DNA of 64,000 bases from Hyphomicrobiaceae bacterium UBA7697 (GTDB lineage Bacteria > Pseudomonadota > Alphaproteobacteria > Rhizobiales > Methyloligellaceae): positions 613,437 to 677,436 of the forward strand of contig DLGJ01000005.1 of NCBI GenBank assembly GCA_002482645.1, in the 5' to 3' direction. Shown piece by piece: positions 44,265-53,431 of this stretch (its first letter is position 1; every line of letters begins with the position of its first letter). The translations under genes and the position numbers were made by a program. The notes under the pieces were generated by a model that ran no database searches, was not told the origin of the DNA, and saw only the letters and a program-made list of their open reading frames with translations.

Positions 44265-45263
44265 ATGGACATCGTCCGCTCCTGGCGGGAAACGCCGCCC
44301 GATCTCAAGGGTGCGGTCCTTGCCATCGGAAACTTCGACGGCGTTCATCGGGGGCACCAGGCCGTTCTCGGTGCGGCGAAAGAGATTGCCGGCGGCGAAG
44401 GGCTCCGCACCGGCGCTGTCATCTTCGAACCGCATCCGCGCGAGTTCTTCGCTCCCGAAACGCCCTTCTTCCGGCTGACGCCGCTTCCGGTCAAGCTGGA
44501 GCTTCTGGAGGCCCTCGGGCTCGACGTCGCTTTCGTGCTGCCCTTCGACCGCGCGCTGTCGCAGCTCTCGGCGGACGCCTTCGCCACGGACGTTCTGGGC
44601 GGCGCGTTCGGGGCTCGCCACGTGGTGGTGGGCTACGACTTCACTTACGGCAAGGGACGCGCGGGCTCCGTGGAGCACCTCACGGCCAAGGGCGAGACCC
44701 AAGGCTACCGGGTCGATATCGTCGAGCCTGTGCGGCTCGACGCGGACATGGTCTTCTCCTCCAGCGCGATCCGCGAGCATCTGTCGAAGGGCAGGGTGCG
44801 GGCGGCCGCCGAACAGCTTGGCTATTGGTGGCGTGTGCGCGGCGACGTGTCCCACGGCGCGGGGCGCGGCCAAGGGCTCGGCTTTCCCACGGTCAACTTC
44901 AAGCTCTTGCCCGGTCAGGATGTCTGCCACGGCATCTACGCCATGCGCGTGCACCACGATGGCGGCCGTCACGATGCGGCGGGATATCTCGGACCGCGCC
45001 CCACATTCGGCGCGGGCGAACCGGCGCTCGAAGCCTTTTTGTTCGACTTTTCCGGCGATCTCTACGGACAGACGATCGAGGTGGAGTTCATCGACTTCAT
45101 CCGGCCCGACCGGACATTCGCAACCGAGGACGCCCTGGTGAAGCAGATGGACGAGGACTGCGATGCGATCCGCGCCGTGCTTGCGCGCGTCGCGGCCGAC
45201 GACCCCATGCGGAAATTCCCGCTTGGAGCTGCGCTCGCCACGCGGGCACTGGATTGTGGCTAG
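44265..45263 (+). CDS. ribF: Bifunctional riboflavin kinase/FAD synthetase
   Basis: Makes FMN and then FAD from riboflavin (332 residues). The N-terminal adenylyltransferase domain shows GNFDGVHRGHQAVL (about 23-36), PHPREFF, and FSSSAIREHLSKG near residue 165. The C-terminal kinase domain shows GRGQGLGFPTVNF, YLGPRPTFG and FLFDFSGDLYGQTIEVEFIDFIRP. It precedes ileS and lspA in the order ribF-ileS-lspA that is widely conserved in proteobacteria. The gap upstream is only 24 bases and holds no FMN riboswitch. Confidence 0.97.
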   Translation: MDIVRSWRETPPDLKGAVLAIGNFDGVHRGHQAVLGAAKEIAGGEGLRTGAVIFEPHPREFFAPETPFFRLTPLPVKLELLEALGLDVAFVLPFDRALSQLSADAFATDVLGGAFGARHVVVGYDFTYGKGRAGSVEHLTAKGETQGYRVDIVEPVRLDADMVFSSSAIREHLSKGRVRAAAEQLGYWWRVRGDVSHGAGRGQGLGFPTVNFKLLPGQDVCHGIYAMRVHHDGGRHDAAGYLGPRPTFGAGEPALEAFLFDFSGDLYGQTIEVEFIDFIRPDRTFATEDALVKQMDEDCDAIRAVLARVAADDPMRKFPLGAALATRALDCG

Positions 45264-45333
45264 CCCGGTTGCTAGAACGCCCCGCAAGTCGAATCGCGGC
45301 CGAACGGCCGAACCCGGGCGGAACCTAAGAACC

Positions 45334-48300
45334 ATGGTCACCAAGTCGAAGAGCGGCAAGACCGCCGCTAGCCGTACGCGCAAATCCGCAAGCAAGACGA
45401 AGAAGACGGCGCCCAACGCGAAGACGGCGGCGGCGGCCAAGAAGCGGCCGTTGGCCGAGAAGCGGTCGTCGGCCAAGAAGCGGTCACCGGCCGTGAAGAC
45501 GTCCACTGCGAAGAAAGCCGTGACGTCGGCGTCCAAGAAGGCCGTGAAGAAACTCGCCAAGAAGCCAGCGAAGCCCTCGGCGTCCAAGAAGACTGCGCCA
45601 GCAAAGAAAAACGCGGCTGCGAAAAAGGCGGCGCCGAAAAAAGCGGCTCCGAAAAAAGCGGCTCCGAAACGCGTTCTGAAAAAGACCGCACCGAAGAAGT
45701 CCACCCGGAAGACGGCCGCTCCGAAGAAGGCCGCGGTCAAGAAAAAGCCCGCGACCAAGAAGGCGCCCCCAAGGACAGCAGCGAAGAAGACACCCGTCAC
45801 CAAGGCCCGCGTGACGAAGAAGACAGCCGCGCCGAGGAAGCCGGAGTCCTCGAAAAAGCGCGTGGCCAAGACGAAGGCGACTCCGGTGCGGAAGGCGACT
45901 CCGGTGAAAACGGCAACGCCAGTGCAGAAGGCGTCACGGCCCAAGAAGGCGCCGGCATCGAAGAAGGCATTTGCGCCGAAGAAAACCGCTGCGCCGAGGA
46001 AAACCGCCGCGCCGAAGAAACCTGCTGCGCCGAAGACGGTCGCGAAAAAGACCGGGACGACGGAAACGGCAACGCCGCCCTTACTCAAGACCGAGCAGGC
46101 CCCGATCGAGCCGCAAGCGGACCGCGATTGGAGCGAGACGTTGTTCCTGCCCAAGACCGAGTTTCCGATGAAGGCGGGTCTGCCGCAGCGCGAGCCGCAG
46201 CTCTTGGAGCGCTGGGCCAAGATGGGACTCTATGAACGCCTGCGCGAAAAGGGGAAGGGCCAGGACAAGTTCGTGCTTCATGACGGTCCGCCCTATGCCA
46301 ACGGGCATCTCCATATCGGGCACGCGCTCAACAAGATCCTGAAGGACGTGATCTGCCGTTCGCAGACCATGATGGGCAAGGATGCCAACTACGTGCCGGG
46401 CTGGGACTGTCACGGTCTTCCCATCGAGTGGAAGGTCGAGGAGGAGAAGTACCGGGCCAAGGGTCAGTCGAAACCTGACTTCGCCGACTCCGAAGCGATC
46501 GTCGCCTTCCGCCGCGAGTGCCGCGCCTATGCGGAACACTGGCTCGGCGTGCAACGCGAGGAGTTCAAGCGTCTCGGCATCGAGGGCGATTGGGACGATC
46601 CCTACACCACGATGAATTTCAAAGCCGAGGCGACCATCGCGCGCGAGTTGATGAAGTTCGCCATGAACGGGCTCCTCTATCGCGGGTCGAAGCCGGTCAT
46701 GTGGTCGGTGGTGGAGCGCACGGCGCTCGCCGAGGCCGAGGTCGAATATCAGGAGATCGAGAGCCCGGCCATCTATGTGAAGTTCCCGGTGCTTGATTAC
46801 TCGGGGCCAGCGATCGACGTCGGCAACTTCGGTCCTGTCGCCGATCTGGGTCATGGGAAGCCGACTCTGATATCCGAAATGGTCATCGGCGCGTCCGTTG
46901 TAATCTGGACAACCACGCCTTGGACAATCCCCGGAAACCGAGCCGTGTCGTTCTCCAAGGATATCGGCTATGGCCTCTACGAGGTCACGCAGGCGCCCGA
47001 GGACAATTGGGCCAAGTCTGGCGAAAAGCTCATCGTGGCGGACGCACTCGCCGAGACTGTCAGAAGTGCCGCGCGGATCGACGAATGGACCAGGGTGGGT
47101 GACGTTCCCTGGGATGCGCTCGAAGGGACGATCCTCGCCCATCCGTTGCGCGACGGCGTGGCCTATCGCTTCAAGGTGCCGCTTCTTGCGGGCTATCACG
47201 TCACGGAGGACGCCGGTACGGGCTTCGTTCATACCGCGCCCGGTCACGGCGCCGACGACTTCGAGGTCTGGTCCGAGCACGAGGCACTTCTGCGCGACCG
47301 GAATATCGACAAGACCATTCCGTTCACGGTCGACGAGGCCGGGTTCTTCACCAAGGACGCGCCGCGCTTCGAAGGCAAGCGCGTCGTCGACGACAAGGGC
47401 AAGTTCGGCGACGCCAACGAGACGGTCATCCGCGCTCTGATGGATGCGAACGCGCTTCTGGCCCGGTCCCGCTACAAGCACGACTATCCGCATTCCTGGC
47501 GCTCCAAGAAGCCGGTCATCTTCCGGGCGACGCCCCAATGGTTCATCGCCATGGACGATGACTTCGATGGCGGCGAGACGTTGCGCGCCCGTGCGCGGGA
47601 CGCGATCGGCACGACGCGTTTCGTGCCGCCGCAAGGCGAGAAGCGCATCAAGGGCATGGTGGAAACGCGACCCGATTGGGTTGTCTCGCGCCAGCGCGCC
47701 TGGGGCGTGCCCATCACCGTGTTCGTGCACAAGGAGACGGGCGAGGTCATCCCGCGCGCCGGCTTCAACGCCTCCGGGGAGTTGATCGACCGCATCGCCG
47801 CCGCCTTCGAGACGGCGGGCGCGGATGCCTGGTTCGCCGACCGCGCGACGGAGCGTTTCCTCGACGGTCTCGTCGAGGATCCGTCCGCCTGGGAGAAGGT
47901 CGGCGACATTCTCGATGTGTGGTTCGATTCCGGTTGCACCCACGCCTTCGTGCTCGAGCAGCGCCCGGACCTCGAATGGCCGGCCTCGCTCTATCTGGAA
48001 GGCTCCGACCAGCATCGCGGCTGGTTCCAGTCCTCGCTTCTGGAAGCCTGCGGCACGCGCGGCCGCGCCCCGTTCGACGAAGTCCTGACCCATGGCTTCG
48101 TCAACGACGAGGACGGCCGCAAGATGTCGAAGTCGCTCGGCAATGTCGTCGTGCCGCATAAGGTGATCGAGCAGTCGGGCGCGGAGATCCTGCGCCTCTG
48201 GGCCATGAGTTCGGACTATGCGGATGACCTGCGTATCGGTCCCGATATCATCAAGGCGAACGTCGATTCGTATCGCCGCCTGCGGAACACGTTGCGCTTC

Positions 48301-49122
48301 CTGCTCGGCAATCTCGCCCATTACCGCGACGACCTCACGGTGGATTACGGCGGCATGCCGGAGCTCGAGCGCTACATGCTGGCGCGGATCGCCGAGCTCG
48401 ATGCGTTCGTGCGCGAAGGCTACATCGTCTACGACTTCAAGCGCGTGTTCCATGCGCTGCTGAATTTCTGCGTCAACGACCTCTCGGCCTTCTATCTAGA
48501 TATCCGCAAAGACGCGCTCTATTGCGATCCGGAGGACAGCGTCACGCGCCGCGCCGCGTTGACCGTCATGGACCGCCTTTTCGCTGCGCTGACGGCGTGG
48601 CTCGCGCCGATGCTCTGCTTCACCATGGAAGAGGCCTGGCTGACGCGCTTCCCCGAGGACAAGGGCTCGGTGCATCTGCGCGAATTTCCCGCTGTGCCCC
48701 AAGACTGGGACGACGCGGCGCTTCGCGAGAAGTGGCGGAAGGTGCGGCAGGTGCGCCGGGCCGTCACGGGCGCGCTGGAGATCGAGCGGCGGGAACGGCG
48801 GATCGGGTCGAGCCTGGAGGCCGCGCCGAAGGTCTATATCGCGGACGATGCGCTGCGCGGCGCTCTTGAAGGCGTGGACCTGGCCGAGATCGCTATCACC
48901 AGCGGGGCGAGTCTCGTGGCGGGCGAAGGTCCGGCGGATGCGTTCCGTCTCGAGGACGTGCCGGAGGTCGCGGTCGTCTTCGCCCGTGCCGTCGGCACCA
49001 AATGCGCAAGATCGTGGAAGATTCTCCCCGAGGTCGGATCGGATCCCGAGTTCCCGTCCTTGTCGCCGCGCGACGCCGAAGCCGTGCGCCAGTTCGACCG
49101 GCTCGCGGCTCAGCCGGGATAG
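45334..49122 (+). CDS. ileS: Isoleucyl-tRNA synthetase with histone-H1-like N-terminal extension
   Basis: Class I synthetase of 1262 residues; a normal IleRS has about 930-1000. The catalytic body starts near residue 264 (DWSETLFLPKTEFPMKAGLP). It has the HIGH site GHLHIGHALNKILKD, an editing domain, GWFQSSLLEACG and the KMSKS loop GRKMSKSLGN. The C-terminal zinc region is degenerate (TKCARSWKILPEVG). Before it lies an extension of about 260 residues almost wholly Lys, Ala, Pro, Thr, Ser and Arg. It has AAPKK/KKAAP repeats, only two acidic residues (42 and 171) in the first 243, and no Trp, Tyr, His or Cys. Its frame is continuous with the body. ATG 45334 is the natural start; GTGs at 45904 and 45922 are later options, and no standard start lies between 45922 and TTG 46141 within the body. 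Confidence 0.93.
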   Translation: MVTKSKSGKTAASRTRKSASKTKKTAPNAKTAAAAKKRPLAEKRSSAKKRSPAVKTSTAKKAVTSASKKAVKKLAKKPAKPSASKKTAPAKKNAAAKKAAPKKAAPKKAAPKRVLKKTAPKKSTRKTAAPKKAAVKKKPATKKAPPRTAAKKTPVTKARVTKKTAAPRKPESSKKRVAKTKATPVRKATPVKTATPVQKASRPKKAPASKKAFAPKKTAAPRKTAAPKKPAAPKTVAKKTGTTETATPPLLKTEQAPIEPQADRDWSETLFLPKTEFPMKAGLPQREPQLLERWAKMGLYERLREKGKGQDKFVLHDGPPYANGHLHIGHALNKILKDVICRSQTMMGKDANYVPGWDCHGLPIEWKVEEEKYRAKGQSKPDFADSEAIVAFRRECRAYAEHWLGVQREEFKRLGIEGDWDDPYTTMNFKAEATIARELMKFAMNGLLYRGSKPVMWSVVERTALAEAEVEYQEIESPAIYVKFPVLDYSGPAIDVGNFGPVADLGHGKPTLISEMVIGASVVIWTTTPWTIPGNRAVSFSKDIGYGLYEVTQAPEDNWAKSGEKLIVADALAETVRSAARIDEWTRVGDVPWDALEGTILAHPLRDGVAYRFKVPLLAGYHVTEDAGTGFVHTAPGHGADDFEVWSEHEALLRDRNIDKTIPFTVDEAGFFTKDAPRFEGKRVVDDKGKFGDANETVIRALMDANALLARSRYKHDYPHSWRSKKPVIFRATPQWFIAMDDDFDGGETLRARARDAIGTTRFVPPQGEKRIKGMVETRPDWVVSRQRAWGVPITVFVHKETGEVIPRAGFNASGELIDRIAAAFETAGADAWFADRATERFLDGLVEDPSAWEKVGDILDVWFDSGCTHAFVLEQRPDLEWPASLYLEGSDQHRGWFQSSLLEACGTRGRAPFDEVLTHGFVNDEDGRKMSKSLGNVVVPHKVIEQSGAEILRLWAMSSDYADDLRIGPDIIKANVDSYRRLRNTLRFLLGNLAHYRDDLTVDYGGMPELERYMLARIAELDAFVREGYIVYDFKRVFHALLNFCVNDLSAFYLDIRKDALYCDPEDSVTRRAALTVMDRLFAALTAWLAPMLCFTMEEAWLTRFPEDKGSVHLREFPAVPQDWDDAALREKWRKVRQVRRAVTGALEIERRERRIGSSLEAAPKVYIADDALRGALEGVDLAEIAITSGASLVAGEGPADAFRLEDVPEVAVVFARAVGTKCARSWKILPEVGSDPEFPSLSPRDAEAVRQFDRLAAQPG

Positions 49123-49127
49123 CGCCG

Positions 49128-49643
49128 ATGCTCCGTCACTGGTTCTGGGGACCGTACTCGCCGCTCGGGCTCGTCGTGGCCTTGCTGACTCTGATCGCCG
49201 ATCAGGGGAACAAGGTTTGGATGATCTATGTCTACGATATCGGCACCAAACAGCCAGTCAGGCTCGCGCCGTTCTTCGATCTCATCCTGGTGTGGAACAA
49301 GGGCATCAGCTACGGCATGCTCCAGCAGGACGGCCTGACGGGACGTCTGGCCCTCGTCGCGTTCGCGGTGGTGGTGAGCCTTGCGCTGATCTTTTGGCTG
49401 GCGCGCGTCACCACGGCCCTCACGGCGGTTTCCATCGGTCTGATCGTCGGCGGGGCGGCCGGAAACGCCATTGATCGCGCCGTTTACGGCGCCGTGGCGG
49501 ACTTCTTCTCGCTCCACGCCTTCGGCTTCCAATGGTACATCTTCAACATCGCGGATGTGGCCATAGTTGCCGGGGTGATCGGACTTCTGTATGACTCCCT
49601 GTTCGGGGGTCACAAAAAGGCCGGAAACCCCTCTAAAATGTGA
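49128..49643 (+). CDS. lspA: Lipoprotein signal peptidase LspA
   Basis: Inner-membrane aspartic peptidase (171 residues) that cleaves the signal of diacylglyceryl-prolipoproteins. Four hydrophobic segments are visible; the catalytic aspartates are in GNAIDRAVYGAVADFF and WYIFNIADVAIVAG. ATG 49128 lies 5 bases after the ileS stop, so the pair is co-transcribed, as in most proteobacteria. Several lipoproteins in this window (at 10.9 kb and 49.7 kb) would be its substrates. Confidence 0.96.
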   Translation: MLRHWFWGPYSPLGLVVALLTLIADQGNKVWMIYVYDIGTKQPVRLAPFFDLILVWNKGISYGMLQQDGLTGRLALVAFAVVVSLALIFWLARVTTALTAVSIGLIVGGAAGNAIDRAVYGAVADFFSLHAFGFQWYIFNIADVAIVAGVIGLLYDSLFGGHKKAGNPSKM

Positions 49644-49678
49644 GAAAATCCAGGTATTACCGGATTTGAGGGGAGCAC

Positions 49679-50278
49679 TTGGGGCACATCACCGTCAGAA
49701 GCGCCGGAAATCGGCTCCTTGGGCTTGCCGCAGCTTTGGCTTGCGCCGCGGCTTTGGGCGGCTGCGGCGGGGTCGAGCTGGAAGGCAAGGTCTTCGATTA
49801 TGCGGGGCTTTCGGGCAGCCGTCAGAAGGTCGACCCCACCATGAGTTCCCGGGCGCCCCTCATGGTGCCGCCCAACCTACAGAAATTGCCGTCGCCGACC
49901 GAAAGCCGCTCCGTCGCCGCCACCCGCCAGGATTGGCCCGACGATCCGGAGAAGGTGCGTGTGCGCGTGGTCGAAGAGCAGAAGGCCGCCGAAGCCGAGA
50001 TCGCCAAGAAGGACGATCCGCTGAACGCCTATGCGGGCAAGGAAACGCTGCTCGACAAACTGTTCAAGCGCAAGGATACGGTCGAGGAACCCGTTGCCGA
50101 CGTGCCGGAGCCGGTTGAGTACGGGGGCCCGCAGGGCACGGCCGTGGCCACATCCAGAAAGCCGATTTCGCCGCACGTGAACGAAGCGCCGCTCCCCGAT
50201 CAGAACACGGGCGCCTTCGAGCCAGCCGTGCCGAAGAGTTACGACTCCGTCAGTTCTGGCGGGAATCGCGCATTCTAA
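49679..50278 (+). CDS. DUF3035/BamF-like lipoprotein
   Basis: Predicted outer-membrane lipoprotein of 199 residues. The signal ends in ALGGC (Cys about 29), followed by a short conserved segment and the stretch SSRAPLMVPPNLQKLPSP. This resembles the DUF3035 family, described as the BamF component of the barrel assembly machine in Caulobacter. Its place right after lspA and before M16 peptidase genes is usual for alphaproteobacteria. The second half is charged, probably disordered, and ends SSGGNRAF. The only start with a G-rich site (GAGGGGAG) is TTG at 49679. Family assignment is by pattern and position, so moderately sure. Confidence 0.7.
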   Translation: MGHITVRSAGNRLLGLAAALACAAALGGCGGVELEGKVFDYAGLSGSRQKVDPTMSSRAPLMVPPNLQKLPSPTESRSVAATRQDWPDDPEKVRVRVVEEQKAAEAEIAKKDDPLNAYAGKETLLDKLFKRKDTVEEPVADVPEPVEYGGPQGTAVATSRKPISPHVNEAPLPDQNTGAFEPAVPKSYDSVSSGGNRAF

Positions 50279-50480
50279 GCCTTTGGCGCGAGCGCGCGAC
50301 AAATGTGCGTGACCCTGTCCAATCGTTAAGTATGGCGTCCGCGAATCGCGGGCTAGTTTTACTTGAAACAACTGATCGGACATCCGACATTTTAGGATTG
50401 GGACTGCAATCCCGACACATTCCGATTTGTGTTCGTTGCTTGCCGCCAACGTCTCTGGCCTTCTGCCAAAGGTACCATGA

Positions 50481-51938
50481 ATGTTTGAACCCCGGATCGC
50501 CGCGTCCCGCCTTTGGGCCGGTTTGGTCGTAGCCCTAATGAGTCTGTCAATGCCGGTTGCCGCCGTCGCCGCTGACGCCGATAAGGTCCCACCCCAGACT
50601 TCGCCTGCGGAAAAGTCCGACAAGAAGGCCGTCGAGTTCACGCTCGACAACGGTCTCGATGTGGTCGTCATCCCGGATCACCGGGCACCGGTGGTCACCC
50701 AGATGGTCTGGTACAAGGCTGGCGCCGCCGACGAGCCGCCGGGGAAGTCGGGTATCGCGCACTTCCTCGAACATCTGATGTTCAAGGGCACGGACAACAT
50801 ACCGGCCGGCCAGTTTTCGAAGCTCATCGCGATCAAGGGTGGGGACGACAACGCCTTCACCAATCAGGACGTCACGGCTTATTTCCAGCGCGTGGCCAAG
50901 GATCGTCTCGCTTCGGTGATGGAGATGGAAGCCGACCGCATGGTCAATCTCCGGCTCACCGAGAACGACGTGAAGACCGAACGCGACGTCATCCTCGAGG
51001 AGCGCCGGTCCCGGGTCGACAACGACCCCGGCAGCTTGCTGCAAGAGCAGATGATGGCGGCGCTCTACCGCAACCATCCCTATGGCATCCCGATCATCGG
51101 CTGGGAGCACGAGATGAGGCAGCTCGATCGTGAAGACGCGCTGACCTTCTATCGCCGCTTTTACGCACCGGAGAACGCCATTCTCATGGTTGCCGGCGAT
51201 GTGGAGCCGGACGAGGTGCGGGCGCTGGCCGAAGAGACATTCGGAAAAATCCCGAGGCGTGGCGATGCCATCGAGCGCATGCGTCCGCAAGAGCCTGACC
51301 ACGATGCGTCCGTGACCGTGACGCTCGAAGATCCCCGCGCGGGCCGCACCTCGGTTCAGCGCTACTACATCACGCCGAGCTACGCCTCCGCGAAGCCGGG
51401 CGAGGCCGAGGCGCTCGACCTCCTCGCGCGCATCGCGGCGGACGGCACCACGGGCCGCATCTACAAGCAACTCGTCGTGGACAAGAACGTCGCGGCTTCC
51501 GCCGGTGGCTGGTATTCGGATTCGGGCCTCGATTCCGGCCGCATCGGGTTCTACGCGATCGCCGGCGAAGAGAACACGCCCGATGAGATGACCGCGGCGA
51601 TGGACGAGGTGGTCAAGGATCTGCGTGAGAACGGCGTGACACAGGACGAACTCGACCGCGCGCGGACGGGTCTGTTGGCCGAGTATGTCTACAATTCGGA
51701 TTCCATTTCGCGCATGGCTCGCCAGTATGGCTGGCGCCTGTCCGTTGGCCTGAGCCTCGATGACGTGGAGGCCTGGCCGGACCGCATCAAAGCCGTCACC
51801 GTCAACGACGTCCGGAACGTCGCGCGGAAATACCTTGTGGACGAGAACGCGGTCACGGGCATTCTCAAACCGGCGCCGCATCACACGACCAGCGTCGAAG
51901 AGAAGCAAGTGCCGGCCTCCGGCAATGGCAGGTCCTAG
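50481..51938 (+). CDS. M16 zinc metallopeptidase, catalytic subunit
   Basis: Periplasmic pitrilysin-family protease of 485 residues. Signal peptide 1-31 (ending AVAA-DA). The inverted zinc motif HxxEH is HFLEHLMFKG (about 94-98), with the distal glutamate in ERDVILEERRSRVDND. The C-terminal M16 domain contains GRIYKQLVVDKNVAASAGGWYSD. ATG at 50481 overlaps a preceding in-frame context and has AAAGG upstream. It is followed after one base by a second M16 gene lacking the zinc site; the pair probably makes a heterodimer like the mitochondrial processing peptidase or PqqF-type pairs. Its substrates are unknown, perhaps small peptides or signal fragments. Confidence 0.93.
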   Translation: MFEPRIAASRLWAGLVVALMSLSMPVAAVAADADKVPPQTSPAEKSDKKAVEFTLDNGLDVVVIPDHRAPVVTQMVWYKAGAADEPPGKSGIAHFLEHLMFKGTDNIPAGQFSKLIAIKGGDDNAFTNQDVTAYFQRVAKDRLASVMEMEADRMVNLRLTENDVKTERDVILEERRSRVDNDPGSLLQEQMMAALYRNHPYGIPIIGWEHEMRQLDREDALTFYRRFYAPENAILMVAGDVEPDEVRALAEETFGKIPRRGDAIERMRPQEPDHDASVTVTLEDPRAGRTSVQRYYITPSYASAKPGEAEALDLLARIAADGTTGRIYKQLVVDKNVAASAGGWYSDSGLDSGRIGFYAIAGEENTPDEMTAAMDEVVKDLRENGVTQDELDRARTGLLAEYVYNSDSISRMARQYGWRLSVGLSLDDVEAWPDRIKAVTVNDVRNVARKYLVDENAVTGILKPAPHHTTSVEEKQVPASGNGRS

Positions 51939-51939
51939 A

Positions 51940-53355
51940 ATGCGGAACGCAATACGTGCATCACTGACGGCGATCGGCGTGTGTCTGGTTGTCGCTTCGC
52001 AAGGCTTGCTCGCTTCGTCCGCGCTGGCGCAAAAGGCGCTTCCAGACGCGACGGCGCCGGCCGCCAAAGAGACCGCTCAAGGAAATACGATGAATATCCA
52101 GGAAGTCACGAGTCCGGGCGGCATCAAGGCTTGGCTCGTGGAGAGCCACGTCAATCCGCTGATCGCCATTCGCTTCGCCTTTTTCGGTGGCGCGTCCCAA
52201 GACGAACCCGGCAAGGAGGGGCAGGCCTATTTCGTGACCTCGATGTTGGACGAGGGCGCCGGGGAGCTCGACGCGGCGGCCTTTCAGGAGCGCGCGCAGT
52301 CTCTGGCCATGCGGCTGGATTTCGACGCCAGCCGCGACGTCATGCTGGGGTCGCTGCAGACCCTCGCCGAGAACAAGGACGAAGTCTTCGAGCTAGCCCG
52401 TTTGGCGATGACGGAGCCGCGTTTCGACGAGAGCGCGATGAAGCGTGTACGGGCGCAGATTCTGGCCGGACTGAAATATGACGAGAACGATCCGTCCACG
52501 GTCGCCTCGGTGGCATGGGACCGGCTTGCGTTCCACGATCATCCGTATGGCCGCCCCATAAAGGGAACGCCGGAGTCGATCGCGGCGATGACGCCCGAGG
52601 ATCTGCACGACTATGTCCGCCGCGTCTTCGCGCGTGACCAGCTCGTCGTGACGGCCGTCGGAGACATCACGCCGGAGGAGCTCGGCAAGGCGCTGGACAC
52701 GCTGTTTGGCGGCCTTCCCGAGAAGTCGGACCTGCGCCCGGTCGCGGACGCGAAGCCCCCGCTCGGGCCGGCGCGCGAAGTCATCAAGATGGACGTGCCG
52801 CAGTCGGTCGCTCAGTTCGGCTTCCGCGGCATTGCCCGCAGCGACGACGACTTCATTCCCGCCTACATCCTGAACTATATCGTTGGCGGTGGCGGATTTT
52901 CTTCGCGCCTCATGGAAGAGGTGCGCGAGAAGCGCGGGCTGGCCTATTCGGTGTCGTCCAATCTCTTTCCCTACCGGCACGGATCGGTGTTCGTCGGCAA
53001 TGTCGCGACGAAGAACGAAGCCGTCGGCCAGTCGCTGCATGTCATCCAGTCCGAGCTGGAACAGGTGGCGAAAGAGGGGTTGAGCGCCGATCAACTCGAC
53101 GCTGCCAAGTCCTACCTCACCGGGGCCTACGCCTTGCGCTTCGAATCCTCGACCAGCATTGCAAACCAGCTTCTGTGGATTCAAATCGAGAATCTCGGCA
53201 TCGACTATGTCGCCAAGCGGAACGCGTTGATCGAGGCCGTCACGCTCGATGACGTGAAACGCGTTGCCGCCCGGCTGTTGGCGCCCGGCCAGCTCATCAC
53301 CACGATCGTCGGCCAGCCCGCCGAACAACCCGTGCACGCGGGCGCACCCGGCTAG
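51940..53355 (+). CDS. M16 peptidase-like protein, non-catalytic subunit
   Basis: Second member of the pair, 471 residues with signal peptide (1-30, ending SALAQ). The fold is M16, but the zinc motif is absent: where HxxEH is expected the sequence is GQAYFVTSMLDEGAGELD. The substrate-grasping C-terminal signature is intact (GGGGFSSRLMEEVREKRGLAYSV). It is full length, with no frameshift. ATG 51940 is one base after the stop of the catalytic subunit gene, which fits assembly of a 1:1 complex. This division of labour is common in bacterial M16B pairs. Confidence 0.92.
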   Translation: MRNAIRASLTAIGVCLVVASQGLLASSALAQKALPDATAPAAKETAQGNTMNIQEVTSPGGIKAWLVESHVNPLIAIRFAFFGGASQDEPGKEGQAYFVTSMLDEGAGELDAAAFQERAQSLAMRLDFDASRDVMLGSLQTLAENKDEVFELARLAMTEPRFDESAMKRVRAQILAGLKYDENDPSTVASVAWDRLAFHDHPYGRPIKGTPESIAAMTPEDLHDYVRRVFARDQLVVTAVGDITPEELGKALDTLFGGLPEKSDLRPVADAKPPLGPAREVIKMDVPQSVAQFGFRGIARSDDDFIPAYILNYIVGGGGFSSRLMEEVREKRGLAYSVSSNLFPYRHGSVFVGNVATKNEAVGQSLHVIQSELEQVAKEGLSADQLDAAKSYLTGAYALRFESSTSIANQLLWIQIENLGIDYVAKRNALIEAVTLDDVKRVAARLLAPGQLITTIVGQPAEQPVHAGAPG

Positions 53356-53431
53356 GCGTATCTCGCATCAGAATCGGGTAAGGTGACCCCGCGCCGGGCG
53401 GACGGTTCCGCCAGGTGAACGGAGGCAGGGC

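Noticed and set aside
43743..46220. 825-codon open frame on the minus strand opposite ribF and the ileS extension
   Set aside because: It is antisense to ribF and to the Lys/Ala/Pro-coding tract; its Phe/Gly/Ala-rich product is the expected shadow of AAG/GCC-rich codons and shows no motif.
46081..48453. 790-codon open frame on the minus strand opposite ileS
   Set aside because: Pure antisense of the IleRS catalytic body, which has all class I motifs; high GC makes long shadow frames common.
51940..53355. Second M16 gene as a pseudogene because of the missing zinc motif
   Set aside because: The frame is intact and full length, has a signal peptide, and loss of the site is normal for the partner subunit of M16B pairs.
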